From Lasiodiplodia sp. COLG20 (taxonomy: Eukaryota; Ascomycota; Dothideomycetes; Botryosphaeriales; Botryosphaeriaceae), in assembly GCA_009801085.1 (NCBI GenBank), contig VNWV01000001.1, positions 5,890,001-5,954,000 of the forward strand: DNA of 64,000 bases, written 5' to 3'. Below are positions 11,395 through 21,195 of this stretch, one piece after another. Each line of letters begins with the position of its first letter. Positions within the stretch are counted from its first letter, which is position 1. A program made the position numbers and the translations under genes. Under the pieces are notes generated by a model, which saw only the letters and a list, made by a program, of their open reading frames with translations, searched no databases and had not been told where the DNA came from.

Positions 11395-12324
11395 ATGGCA
11401 GCCCGTAAGTGTGCCGCCCGTGAACAGCTGTCAGGCAAATCCTGACTCTCCTCCAAAGGCCCGCTCCTCAGCCTCTCCGCCTTGGTTCTTCTGGCTGGTG
11501 GCATCGTTTTCCAATTTCTAGTTATCCTATCTGGAGGCGTTAGCGGCACCCCGGAGAACCAAGTTTATTTCCTGGAAGCTTCAACGGACGGAGTGTCTCC
11601 GGGTACCAGGAACCCGTCAAGATGGACGTTTTGGTCCATATGCGGCAAGGACAGCAACGGCCACAACGCCAACTGCGGCGCTGTTGTTCCTGCCCTGCCC
11701 TTTGATCCGCCTCGCAACTTTGGCACCGAGACTGGTGTTCCCGACCAATTCATCGGGTACGTGTGGAATCGCTGTTCAACCCAGAGCAAATCGCTGCTGA
11801 CACTTCCCTGAAGGACCCACCACTACTACTATCTCTCGCGCTTTATGTTTGCCTTCTACCTGATCGCCGTCTTCTTCGCCGCCATTGCTCTCTTCACCGG
11901 CCTGCTTGCACTTTGCAGCAGACTCGGCGGCTATCTGTCTGGCTTCAACACCTTCATCGCGCTGTTCTTCCAGACCATCACCGCGGCTTTGATGACGTAA
12001 GTCCTGTCACCCGACGTGCCAATATTTTTCCCTTTACCTCGGCTAACCTACCATTGATCTACTAGCGCTTGGACTGTGCAGGGCCGCGATGCCTTCAAGA
12101 GTAACAACCAATCCGCCCACCTAGGCGTCAAGGCCTATGCGTTCACGTGGTGTGCCATGGCGTGTTTCCTAATCTCAACCATCCTGTTCTGCATGAGCGG
12201 CGCTCACCGCAAGGACAGCGTCTACACTAAGCGCAGCTTCTTCGGCCGCAAGAGTAGCACTCGCTCGCGCGGTAGCTTCATTGATGCCGAGAGCCAGCGC
12301 CGCGTTAAGGACGAATACTCTTAA
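11395..12324 (+). CDS. Sur7/PalI-family eisosome-associated four-pass membrane protein
   Basis: Sur7-family proteins mark furrow-like plasma-membrane domains (MCC/eisosomes) and influence wall and membrane organisation. Four exons, 11395-11404, 11459-11756, 11814-11996 and 12066-12324, give 249 aa; the first coding exon is only 10 nt (ATGGCAGCCC). Membrane segments lie near residues 6-28, 116-142, 150-175 and 190-215. Between the first and second is an extracellular loop with two Cys that contains RWTFWSICG, similar to the family loop in Sur7, Fmp45 and Pun1. The spliced THHYYYLSRFMFAFYLI block fits the family pattern after the loop. The C-terminal tail is cytosolic, Ser/Arg-rich and about 40 residues long, with RKSSTRSRGS as a possible kinase target. 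The exact paralogue (Sur7, Fmp45 or Pun1) cannot be decided. Confidence 0.78.
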
Positions 12325-13331
12325 ACCAGCCCTCAAACACCTAAAACACACGACGATCATTGAGTCGATTTTCTGCGATAACGGCGGGGAACGGAAGATG
12401 AATGATACCACGACTGCAATGCTTTGAGGCCAGAGTCGACCCAGACTGTGATGATGTACAGACATGTGGGGGGGTGATGATTTAGCGATGATGAGCGTTG
12501 ATTGCTTTGAGATTTAATGATATTCGTACAGCTGCGTTGGATACCAATATGAACACGCTCGTTATGTATCTTTAATAGAAATTTACAAAAGATGAAGTCT
12601 CTGTTTTATACCATGCTCATGCATAAGTGCTAGATCCCTGCATTGCAAGCCAATGAAAGCCTCAAAGCTACCCGATAATGCAGCCGTGGTGTTTGACATA
12701 CTTTAGTGGGATTGCGAAAGTTGAGATGCATCGAAGTTTATTAGTAACCAATCTCGGGGATCAATACCTCTCTGCGTGCACCGACGATTGCAACACGGCC
12801 AGAATTTCGGATGCCGAAGCAGCTCCTACATCGGCAACATCGGCACCCAATAACCAGTCCTGGATTGCCAACATTGCCGCCGTTCACGAGACGTCGGGAG
12901 ATCCCATCGTTCAGAGTCTCCGCGGCTTCAACAACCGCGCAGACGATGCTGCTTCGCATCGTCTTATCTTCCAGTAGTGCATCAGAACGCGCTATCTCCC
13001 CGCTGTCACCGGAGACGCTGGTTTCGAGCAGCTTGGCCCTCGACTTTTCCGCGGGCAGCTTCTCTGAGCTATGCCGAAAACGGGAAGGCCGGCGTATCGA
13101 TAAGAACTTTTTGCGATTGCGCCATCGGCCATTCGCTGGAATTTCTTCAAAGGCCGCTGCGCGCCTGGTGACCCATAGTTAAATGACTGTACCTCCGATT
13201 ACTCTCCGTCTCTGCGAGCTGCTTTAATTGTTTGAACTCGCTCTTCGTTGAATTCGGGGACTGTTGCCTCTTCCTGAGCTGTGGCATTGTGCATCTTGGA
13301 TTGAAGCGCTCCCGCCGCCCTGCCGCCCCTC
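12325..13331. other. Intergenic region between the Sur7-family gene and MET1
   Basis: This holds the 3' flank of the Sur7-family gene and the promoter of the siroheme synthase gene. Short open frames at 12678-12977 and 12811-13182 have no domain, splice support or compositional signal, and I see no gene. Confidence 0.5.
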
Positions 13332-15024
13332 ATGGCTCCCGCATTACTCACGGCTGTTGACTCGACGGATCACGTCCACCTTATTGTCGGATCCAACCCA
13401 CTCGCAGGTGCCCGCTGCACGCGCGCTCTCGAGGTCGGCGCCAAACCGGTCCTCATTGCACCTGCTGATGCAAGCATACACTATGGTCTCATGAAGCGCA
13501 TCGATGACGGCGAAGTCGCATGGTTGAAGCGCGACTTTGAGGACAACGACTTGACAACGTTGGGCAGAGAAGAGGTTGATCGCGTAGTGGATGCAGTCTT
13601 CGTAACGCTGGGTGGCAAGACCGCGCTGAGTACGTCTTGTGCAAATGGTTGACTCTCGTGGGTCAGATGCTGACTGCTACTCGACAGGCACACATATCTC
13701 CACCCTGTGCCGACGCTTGAGAATCCCCATCAACGTTGCCGATGCGCCGAACCTTTGTACCTTCACGCTCCTCTCTACGCATACGGATGGCCCGCTACAA
13801 ATCGGTGTGACAACGTCCGGCAAGGGCTGCAAACTGTCGGCTCGGATCCGCCGAGAAATCGCGGCTTCTTTGCCTTTAAATCTCGGCCAGGCAGTTGAGA
13901 GACTTGGTGTCATGCGGAGGAGGATTTGGGAGGAGGATCACGCCGCAGAGCTATCCATGGATCTTGAGGCAGAAGATGACGATGCAGGCCAGAGCGCAAA
14001 CTTCAACAAACTAGTGACACCGGAGGATGCGGAGGCCGCGCGTGGTCGGCGAATGCGTTGGTTAGCTCAGATCTGCGAGTACTGGCCCCTTCGCCGGTTA
14101 GCAGGAATCACAGACGAGGATGTGGAAGGGGTCTTGCGCAGCTACTCAAACTCTGAGAGCTCCGGTCTCAACCCGAGCGCGGTGGACCAGCGTCGCAGGA
14201 GAGGACGCATTATCCTCGCCGGCTCTGGACCCGGAAACCCGGACCTCCTCACGCGCGCAACCCACAAAGCAATCCTCTCCGCCGACCTCATTCTAGCCGA
14301 CAAGCTCGTTCCTGAGCCCGTCCTTGCCCTCGTCCCGCGCCGCACAACCGTCTTCATCGCCCGCAAGTTCCCCGGCAACGCCGACAAGGCACAAGAAGAA
14401 CTGCTCCAGATGGGTCTTGAGGGTCTGCAGGCGGGCAAGACTGTCGTGCGTCTCAAGCAGGGCGATCCTTACATCTACGGCCGCGGTGCTGAGGAGTACG
14501 ACTTCTTCCGCGCTCATGGCCACATTCCGATCGTATTGCCCGGTATCACCTCCGCCCTCAGCGCCCCTCTCTTCGCAGCCATCCCTCCCACCCACCGCAG
14601 CGTTGCCGACCAAGTTCTCATCTGCACCGGTACTGGCAGGAAGGGCGCGGCGCCTGACCCGCCCGCGTACGTGCCGACCAGGACCGTGGTGTTTCTGATG
14701 GCATTACACAGGTTGTCCGCGCTTATTGACAGCTTGGTGCTCGACGATGCGAAGAAGTGGCCGAAGGAGACGCCCTGTGCGGTACTCGAGCGTGCGAGTT
14801 GTCCCGATCAGCGCGTTATCAGGACGACGCTGGAGTACGTGTGCACTGCGGTCGAGGAAGAGGGTAGCAGGCCGCCGGGTCTGCTGGTTGTGGGTCCGGC
14901 ATGCGAAGTTCTGTGGAAGGGAGGCCAGAAGTGGGTTGTCGAGGATGGCTTTAAGGGGTTCGAGGAGTTGAGCGTGGAAGGCGACTTGGAGATGTTGAAG
15001 GAAGCCGAGGCTGTGGTTGCTTGA
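13332..15024 (+). CDS. MET1: Siroheme synthase / uroporphyrin-III C-methyltransferase (Met1)
   Basis: Met1 methylates uroporphyrinogen III with S-adenosylmethionine to precorrin-2, the first step towards siroheme, the cofactor of sulfite and nitrite reductases. Exons are 13332-13629 and 13688-15024 (58-nt intron), giving 544 aa. Residues about 10-190 resemble the Rossmann-type precorrin-2 dehydrogenase/ferrochelatase part of CysG and Met8 (SNPLAGARCTRALEVGAKP; NVADAPNLCTFTLLS). Residues about 275-520 are the SUMT domain: GSGPGNPDLLTRATHKAI, ADKLVPEPVLALVP, RLKQGDPYIYGRGAEEYDF and PGITSALSAPLFAAIPPTHR. The nucleotide-binding Gly motif in the first domain is altered (GSNPLAG), so dehydrogenase activity is doubtful; fungi usually have a separate Met8. 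Confidence 0.88.
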
Positions 15025-15493
15025 GAGCAATTCTTTTGGAAAGCGAAACGCAATACTCTGCATCGATGGCGTAATTGGGGGATTCCTGGTCTGGGACAAT
15101 TTAATGCAAGGAAACGCATAGTACGGCGAATATGGGTGGCTAAAAAGATTCAACATGACTGCGACGACTGGACGCACAGACATAAGCATCAATTCAACTT
15201 TCGTTGTACAGACACATGACATCCAAACCTACCTAATGAGCTGCTACCGTGGTGGCCTCCGGGATCGGCGGCGGCTCTCAGGCCGAAAGCGGTAAGGCAG
15301 CCGTCCCATCAAGTCCGGGGAAGAGCTTATCGGCTTCTTATCGCGTCGGGGGAGCTGCGGACTGACTGCACATCACCTGCTAGCTGCTTGTGCACCAGCA
15401 ACGGGCCTGAAGTTACTCTCGCCTTCTAACGACGCCATCCATGCACAAAGTCACGACGCACCACTGACATCTCCATACCCACGCCATCTCGCC
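15025..15493. other. Intergenic region between MET1 and ATG29
   Basis: These 469 bp contain the 3' flank of MET1 and the promoter of ATG29. No gene or clear motif was recognised. Confidence 0.5.
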
Positions 15494-17371
15494 ATGGCAC
15501 CGCCTCCTCCTACGCCCTCTTCCGCTGCCGCGGCGGGAGCTCCACCGCCTCAAAGCACAACAGCCTCGTCTCCTCCCCCTTCCACCACTACTCAACGCGC
15601 CCGCACCCGCACGTTGTCCAACGCCACCATGACGCCCAGTACCAAACGCACCAGCACCACCGGTGGCGGCGGCGGTGCTACACCGCAACTGTCGACGCCA
15701 AAGGTGCACTACACGGTGCTGGTGCGGCTGCCGTTCGCGCGGGGCGACTTTGTGGACCCGGCGCAGGTCGAGTGGGACGCAACTAAGGACCAGGCGCTGT
15801 GGAAGATCATCAGCCGGCCGATGAGCGGCGGTGGTGGTCCGGGGAGCGAGCGGCGTGAGATCAACTGGCAGGAGCTGGCGACGCGGTTCGAGGTCGGGCA
15901 GGGGTTCATTCTGCAGCAGGCGGCCTGGCTGTACGAACGGCACCTGCAGCATGTGAGGGCGCAGATGAGGAAGGTTGGTGGTGGAGCTGCTGCTGCCGCC
16001 GGTGCGGGGACTGCAGGCAGCGGGAGCGGGAATGTGGGGGGCGTGCCGATGAAGAGAGGGGGCAGTAATGGTGGCGCCGGTGGCGCCTCTGCGGCGCAGA
16101 GGACCGTGAGCGCGTTGTCAATCAGGTCGAGGGACAGTCCGGTGCCGGGAAGGCCGGCGGTTGGGTCGCCAGTAGTGGGAGGTAGGCAGCTTATGTTTCT
16201 TTTCTCAGTTCATGGAGGATGGCTGACGGCTGGCGTACAGGTCAACTCTCGCGTACACCTTCGACTACGACTATCACTCAGAGCCGTCTTCAACTGCAGC
16301 CCCAGAGCCCTCGGCAGCCGCTACGCAGCTCGTTCCGCTCGTCTTTTCCGCCTGCGCCGCGTAGGGCTTCTCCAACGCTTGAGCCGACGGCTGAAGCAAG
16401 CCGTAACCAAAGCAGGACCGTGAGCCCAACTTCCATGCAGATGTCCCAGTCTGAGTCCGAGTCTTCATCTAGCGATGATGACAAGGACAACCCGATTCGC
16501 CGCAGCCAATTGTTCAAGCGTCCGCCGCGCTTCATGTCCCGCCCATCCAAGCCTGGTCTTCCCCGTCTAGACGACGTGGATATCGAGTATGACGATACCA
16601 TAGACTATGGTAACCGCGCCGGCGATGAGCGCTCTGAAGGCGATGATGATGATGACGACGACGACGAATTCCTTCCCTTCGCGGTGCCTACTCGCCGCCG
16701 CACCGCTCCCAACGCCAGACAGCCCCAGCACCAAGGTGCTCATGCCGGCCCTCGACGTTCCCACACGCACCATGACCAACAGCGGCCCGCAGGACATGCT
16801 TCCAACCGTCACACCACTGCTGACTCTCCCCGCGCCTCCCGCCCGCCTATGTCCGCCGTAGCTGCAGGCAAACAGCCCGTCCGTGCGGCGACCATGGACT
16901 CATCCTTTACCTCCGCCAGCGACGCGCGCAGTACAGACGGCGACGATGGCACCGGCGGAAACAGGCCGCGAGCCGGCAGCGGTTCTCCAGCCATCCAAGG
17001 CGCCTTCGCAGGCCGTAGGCAGAAACGCCGCGCCGGTACCGTCACCGCCCCGTACTCGCCTTCTGGCGGGCCGGCCACCGGCGCGTTGAGCCCACGGCAT
17101 AGGGCGGAATTGGCGCGGCTAAGTCCAGGCATGAAGAGAGAGGGGAGTGAAGGGACACCTAGCATGGGAAGCAGCTTCAGCGATCTAGACGGCAAGTGCA
17201 CATTTGTGAAAGACCTTCTTAGTAGAGGATTGCTAACTTGGCGCATTTACAGATGCGAGCGTTACGCAGAGTGCTTTGGAGGAGCAGTTGCTCAGCCACA
17301 TGCAGCATCAGGGTGGGCTTAGCAAGATGAGTACCATTAGCCAGGCGTTGAGGAGTAGGTACCTTCCTTGA
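15494..17371 (+). CDS. ATG29: Autophagy-related protein Atg29
   Basis: Atg29 acts with Atg17 and Atg31 in the scaffold that organises the phagophore assembly site in starvation-induced autophagy. Exons are 15494-16181, 16241-17191 and 17253-17371, giving 585 aa. After a Pro/Thr/Ser-rich start, residues about 70-160 carry the conserved Atg29 N-terminal domain: VHYTVLVRLPFARGDFVDPA, QVEWDATKDQALWKIIS, INWQELATRFEV and FILQQAAWLYERH. The rest is predicted disordered, with poly-Ser and an eight-residue Asp run. The last intron (17192-17252) uses a GC donor (GCAAGT) with a TGCTAAC branch site; splicing there yields the conserved C-terminus DASVTQSALEEQL...MSTISQALRSRYLP. Using the nearby GT instead gives a tail unlike the family. 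Basal Atg29 proteins are much shorter; a long tail is usual in filamentous ascomycetes. Confidence 0.85.
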
Positions 17372-17785
17372 TACAATGCGCATCATCTCTCACCTCCGTC
17401 AATTCGGTTTGAATAAGGCAAATTGTAGGGTGTGGTAGGGTATGATAGAATTTTAGATCGGCAGGTAGCAATGGAGTTCATTGGAGCTAATATCTCAGAA
17501 GATGGTAATGTATTGATATAAGCAGGAGTAACACATACGTAAGCACACAGCCAGCTAGCCTCGAAGTTACTACTGAGAGAAAGGTGTGTCTGGTATCACA
17601 GATAGGCACATTCACGGGCAGCTGAAGCGTCGATATTGACGTCGATATTCAGCCAGGCCGCGGTCGACGCGGCCTTACTATATCGACACTATGCCTTGCG
17701 TAGCATGCATTGTCAGAGAAGCATTTCATCGGCAAAAACAATTGCAACAAGGGGAAGATGGTATTGACCAGCACGCTCAAGTAGT
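17372..17785. other. Intergenic region with a compound inverted repeat
   Basis: This is 3' flank of ATG29. It contains a compound inverted repeat at 17641-17687: an outer 7-bp arm (gtcgata/tatcgac) and an inner perfect 8-bp arm (aggccgcg/cgcggcct) around a 5-nt loop. A second copy of gtcgatatt lies just upstream at 17629-17637. No coding potential was seen. Confidence 0.5.
17641..17687. repeat. Compound inverted repeat (potential hairpin)
   Basis: The outer arm gtcgata at 17641-17647 is complementary to tatcgac at 17681-17687. The inner arm aggccgcg at 17655-17662 is complementary to cgcggcct at 17668-17675 around the 5-nt loop gtcga. Unpaired stretches of 7 nt and 5 nt separate the two stems. 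It is noncoding and lies downstream of ATG29. Confidence 0.6.
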
Positions 17786-17959
17786 TTAAATTTTTGCCGT
17801 CGGTATGCCTTTCAAACCCGGATTTCCCCCATCATGCATTTCTCGTTTCGGACGACCCAAACGCAGGCGGACAGGTCGAGAATCATCCTCAGTTTCCGGA
17901 TAGTCGTGCTTGTAAAAGAGCCCTAATTCGGTCGTTGAGCCACCTTCGTCCTGCTGCTC

Positions 17960-18139
17960 CTAGCGCTGCTGCTGCTGCTGCTGGTCCTCCTGGTCAAGGT
18001 GGTTCAGGTGCGCCAGCACCACCTCTCCCGCAACAGTCTCCTGGGAATGGCGGAGCCAGCCGAAAAAGCAGCACAAACAGAGCGCGAAGCCCACGACGCC
18101 AAAGCAAATGCCGAGGACGATGCCGGCTTCCTTCGTCAT
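17960..18139 (-). CDS. Possible micro-protein with one membrane segment (hypothetical)
   Basis: On the minus strand an ATG at 18139 opens a 59-codon frame. It begins MTKEAG and runs straight into a hydrophobic segment of about 22 residues (IVLGICFGVVGFALCLCCFF), then a short polar region and six consecutive Gln codons before TAG at 17960-17962. The same frame stays open for a further 57 codons to a TAA at 17786-17788, with non-random-looking charged sequence (HDYPETEDDSRP). An intron removing the TAG is conceivable but no strong donor is visible. A real short protein, a longer spliced one and chance all remain possible. Confidence 0.35.
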   Translation of the reverse strand: MTKEAGIVLGICFGVVGFALCLCCFFGWLRHSQETVAGEVVLAHLNHLDQEDQQQQQQR

Positions 18140-20165
18140 GGTTGCTACTGTTGTTGATAGTTGTGGCAGTGTTAAAGTTGTTCTGTGCTGCAGTTATACT
18201 ACCCTCCATATAATTTAAAGAGGTTCAACGACTTACTCAGTATTTGGAGGCCTCTGAGAAATGTTTTACTTTTTTTGTATGCCAGAGTTTGTTGGTGTTA
18301 GGAAGAGGAATGGAATCCGTGGATTCTACAGATGTTCAAGTAGTTGAGGTGACGACAATGCTCATTCACATTCTATTGTCCGAGAAAACACGTTTCACCC
18401 CAGCTCTAGCAAGTCTAGTAGCTCAATACAATACTATTATTACAATTATCCACTACAATAAGACACAATTATTCCACGCAAATTGCTTAAGAACCATAAA
18501 ATTCGTAGAAACTCTTTAGTGCGGGAGTGCTTGGGATACGAATGGGATCTGCTGTCATAAGTTCTTAAGCAGCTACAAACATAAACCTTCACTTACTGCG
18601 AAGGAATTTAGTGTTAAGGCATACTTTTAATAAGCAGCGCCCATTTTTACGTCAGCTGCTCAAGATCACCTCTACCAAACCATAATCCCAATCTGTCACT
18701 TCCATGTACTCAAACTGGCTAACTAGCTTTATATAGACGAAGCGCAACCATTAAATATCTACTTCGTCGGAATATGTACAATCACCTGGCTTTTGTCATC
18801 CGCTTACATGCGTTCCGGAACCCCGCTCGATGCGAAAGTAAAAAATAAAAGAAGTAAAGAAGAGGAAGAATCAATACCAATCCCTGAGGATTATCACTGG
18901 CATCGTTTTCAGTTACAGCATCTCATCAAGCGGAAAAGAAAATAATGCTAAACTCTCGCAACCTACACGAATTAGTTTCTAGATTCCCCGCAAATCTTCT
19001 TAATTGTCCTTTCTCCAAGCACAGCCAGTAATATATTTAAAGAGCGGCATGTGATATACCACAAGCGTGGACGCAGCCTCGCAACCGAAATCATGGCGGA
19101 GGTATTAGATACCACATTATAAGCAGCGGCATGGGTATCACAGGTCAAGTAAACAGCGCTTCCAAACCTAATAGGCCCGGGATTAAGCTACTCATGCTTG
19201 TTACTGCAGAAGCAGGCAGCAGGGTGGTCAAGGTTGATGTAAGTGAATAATAATACTGCTAGGCGCGTAAAGCTGGCAGATGCACGTCTTATTAGGGCGA
19301 TATTCAGCTTTCAGCAGCTATTACCGCATGTTCGGACATCTCTACACATGTTTAGTTTTTCTGTTTAGCGTTGCAGATCCACAGCATGGCTGTTTGACTG
19401 CTTGATTGACCTTAGTGGATGGACGCATTTGCATGACACGAATACATTTGCTTGCAGCAGATAAATGCTATCACGTCATTGAAAGTCTCTTGTTGGAATC
19501 AATATCAGGATGCGAATCTAGCAACAAAACAAAGTCCTTCAACTTTTACAACCCAGTCATTCACAGAAATATCCCATAGTGATCACAAGAAAGAATGGAG
19601 TATTCATTGAGGATGGGCAAGTCAGACTACAAGGCATATTTTGCGCAAATGTCGGTTGGTTCAGTCGCAGATGTTATCGAGTGCTTTAAATAGTCGGAAG
19701 TAAACGATGAGCTTAATGCAGACAATTCGGCGATAATCGGCGCGACCCGGTGGTTTTAGCGGTTGAGATCGTGGTCTGAATGTAGCTGGGCTTCGTTTCG
19801 AGAATCGAGGGTGTTCGAAGTGGTAAATCCATTGGGAATGGGACCCAGAAGTCGATCTACGGCCCCTAGATTTAAGTAACACATGTGGGAAAAAAAAAAG
19901 ACACTTTTGAAGTCCAGGTATAGGCGCGGGTGAGCGGTTCCATTGGGCAATGTACTCGATGTTTTTTGCTCTCATCAAAGAACACGAGGAAGGAAATGGA
20001 CATGAAATCCTTCCTTCATTCAATCCAGGAATGCATGATTGCCTCTTTTGCCCCTGCAAGGAAAAGACTCCGATTCGTGTAGTGGTATACCCACATATCC
20101 CACGCCTTTTTGGAAGAAATTTCACCACCGTCCCCGCATAGTCCCGTCTACGACTTGATCATCAT
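18140..20165. other. AT-rich gene-poor stretch
   Basis: These 2 kb are clearly AT-richer than the flanks and hold no gene I can support. Open frames such as 18244-18519 and 19661-20128 lack family resemblance and splice structure. I saw no terminal repeats, transposase or reverse transcriptase remnants. The right end is the 3' flank of the RPL37 gene. Confidence 0.5.
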
Positions 20166-20715
20166 TTACGCCGAGGCCCTCTCCTTGCGCTTGGCGACAC
20201 CCTGCTGGAAGTTGTTGCTGGCGCGGCGAGGGACGGTCTTCAGGTACCTCATGCGGCCAGAACCGGTGGTGTGCCTCCTCTTGGCCTTCTCGCCCCAGTT
20301 GTCTGCAGTAAATCCTGTGTCAGCCGCGGTCCGTTTGCTAAGGGTAACCCCGATCAAGGAAAACGGGGGACGTCGTCCAAGGGATCTCGGATCTTCATCG
20401 CGGGGTGAACGTACAGCTGCGGGTCTTAGCAGCGGGGTAGCCGCAGGAGGCGCAGGTGTGCTTCTGAACGTGGAGGGAACGGCGACCTGTAAGGCTGGCG
20501 CGTTAGTATTTCGTCCTTGGCTCTTGCCCGCTCTTGCATCCTTCGCCGAGCCGTTTCCGGGTGGTTGTACTGACCGCAACGCCTGCAGAGGGTGTGCGTC
20601 TTGTTGTGGCGCTTGCCGAAGCTGGAGGTACCCTTCGCTGTGGTGGTCGTCAGTCTCTGTCGTCGTCGTCGAGGGAAAGTCGCGCGGTCGCTGTCGCTGT
20701 CGGGAACGTACTCAT
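20166..20715 (-). CDS. RPL37: 60S ribosomal protein L37 (eL37)
   Basis: This small zinc-binding protein of the large ribosomal subunit is assembled from four coding exons, 20715-20712, 20637-20575, 20486-20415 and 20302-20166, giving 91 aa, the normal family length. The product reads [20 protein letters not shown], then a CRRC...CASC zinc site, [10 protein letters not shown] and GRMRYLK, ending in a basic tail. The first coding exon is just four nucleotides (ATGA); the joins at GT-AG sites of 74, 88 and 112 nt restore the family sequence exactly. A further intron in the 5' leader is likely at 20729-20790. Ribosomal protein genes in filamentous fungi are often intron-rich near the start. Confidence 0.95.
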
Positions 20716-21195
20716 CTTGAATTAGGGACTGCAGAAGAGCAATGTCAGTACGATAAAAACTGGCAGCAAGTCGGAGCAGGTCGGGCTCACCGTTGGCGTC
20801 GATTGTCGTAGCTTCGAGGTGGTGTCGTCGGTGGTGTCGTCCCGTCGGGTCGCGCAGGCGGTTTGGCCGTTGTTCGAATTTCCGCTTAGCGAGTGTGTGC
20901 TGCACGTGACCCTATCTTATCGCTAGCGCCCACGCTCCTTCCTCAGCACCACACCAACACGCTCGGCTTACAAACACCGAGGGAACCCCTCCAATTGTGG
21001 CCTCAGTCTGAGAAAAGCTCATCGGCAGAAGAAAGGAAATGCAGCTCGTTCTCTGATCCCCTCGTCTCAAGACACGACTTACTGCGCCACTGGATTTTTC
21101 ACTTGTTGCCTTTAATATTTACTTAGCCGAAACTGCTTTTACATTCCAATACTTCCCTGTTACTACTGTCGTAATCTTCTAGCCCAAGGCATGCG
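20716..21195. promoter_or_regulatory. RPL37 promoter and leader intron; 3' flank of RS-protein gene
   Basis: Just upstream of the RPL37 ATG a probable leader intron (20790 to 20729 on the minus strand, GTGAGC...CTGCAG, 62 nt) can be seen. The rest should contain the RPL37 promoter and the 3' flank of the RS-rich protein gene. No other gene was found. Confidence 0.45.
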
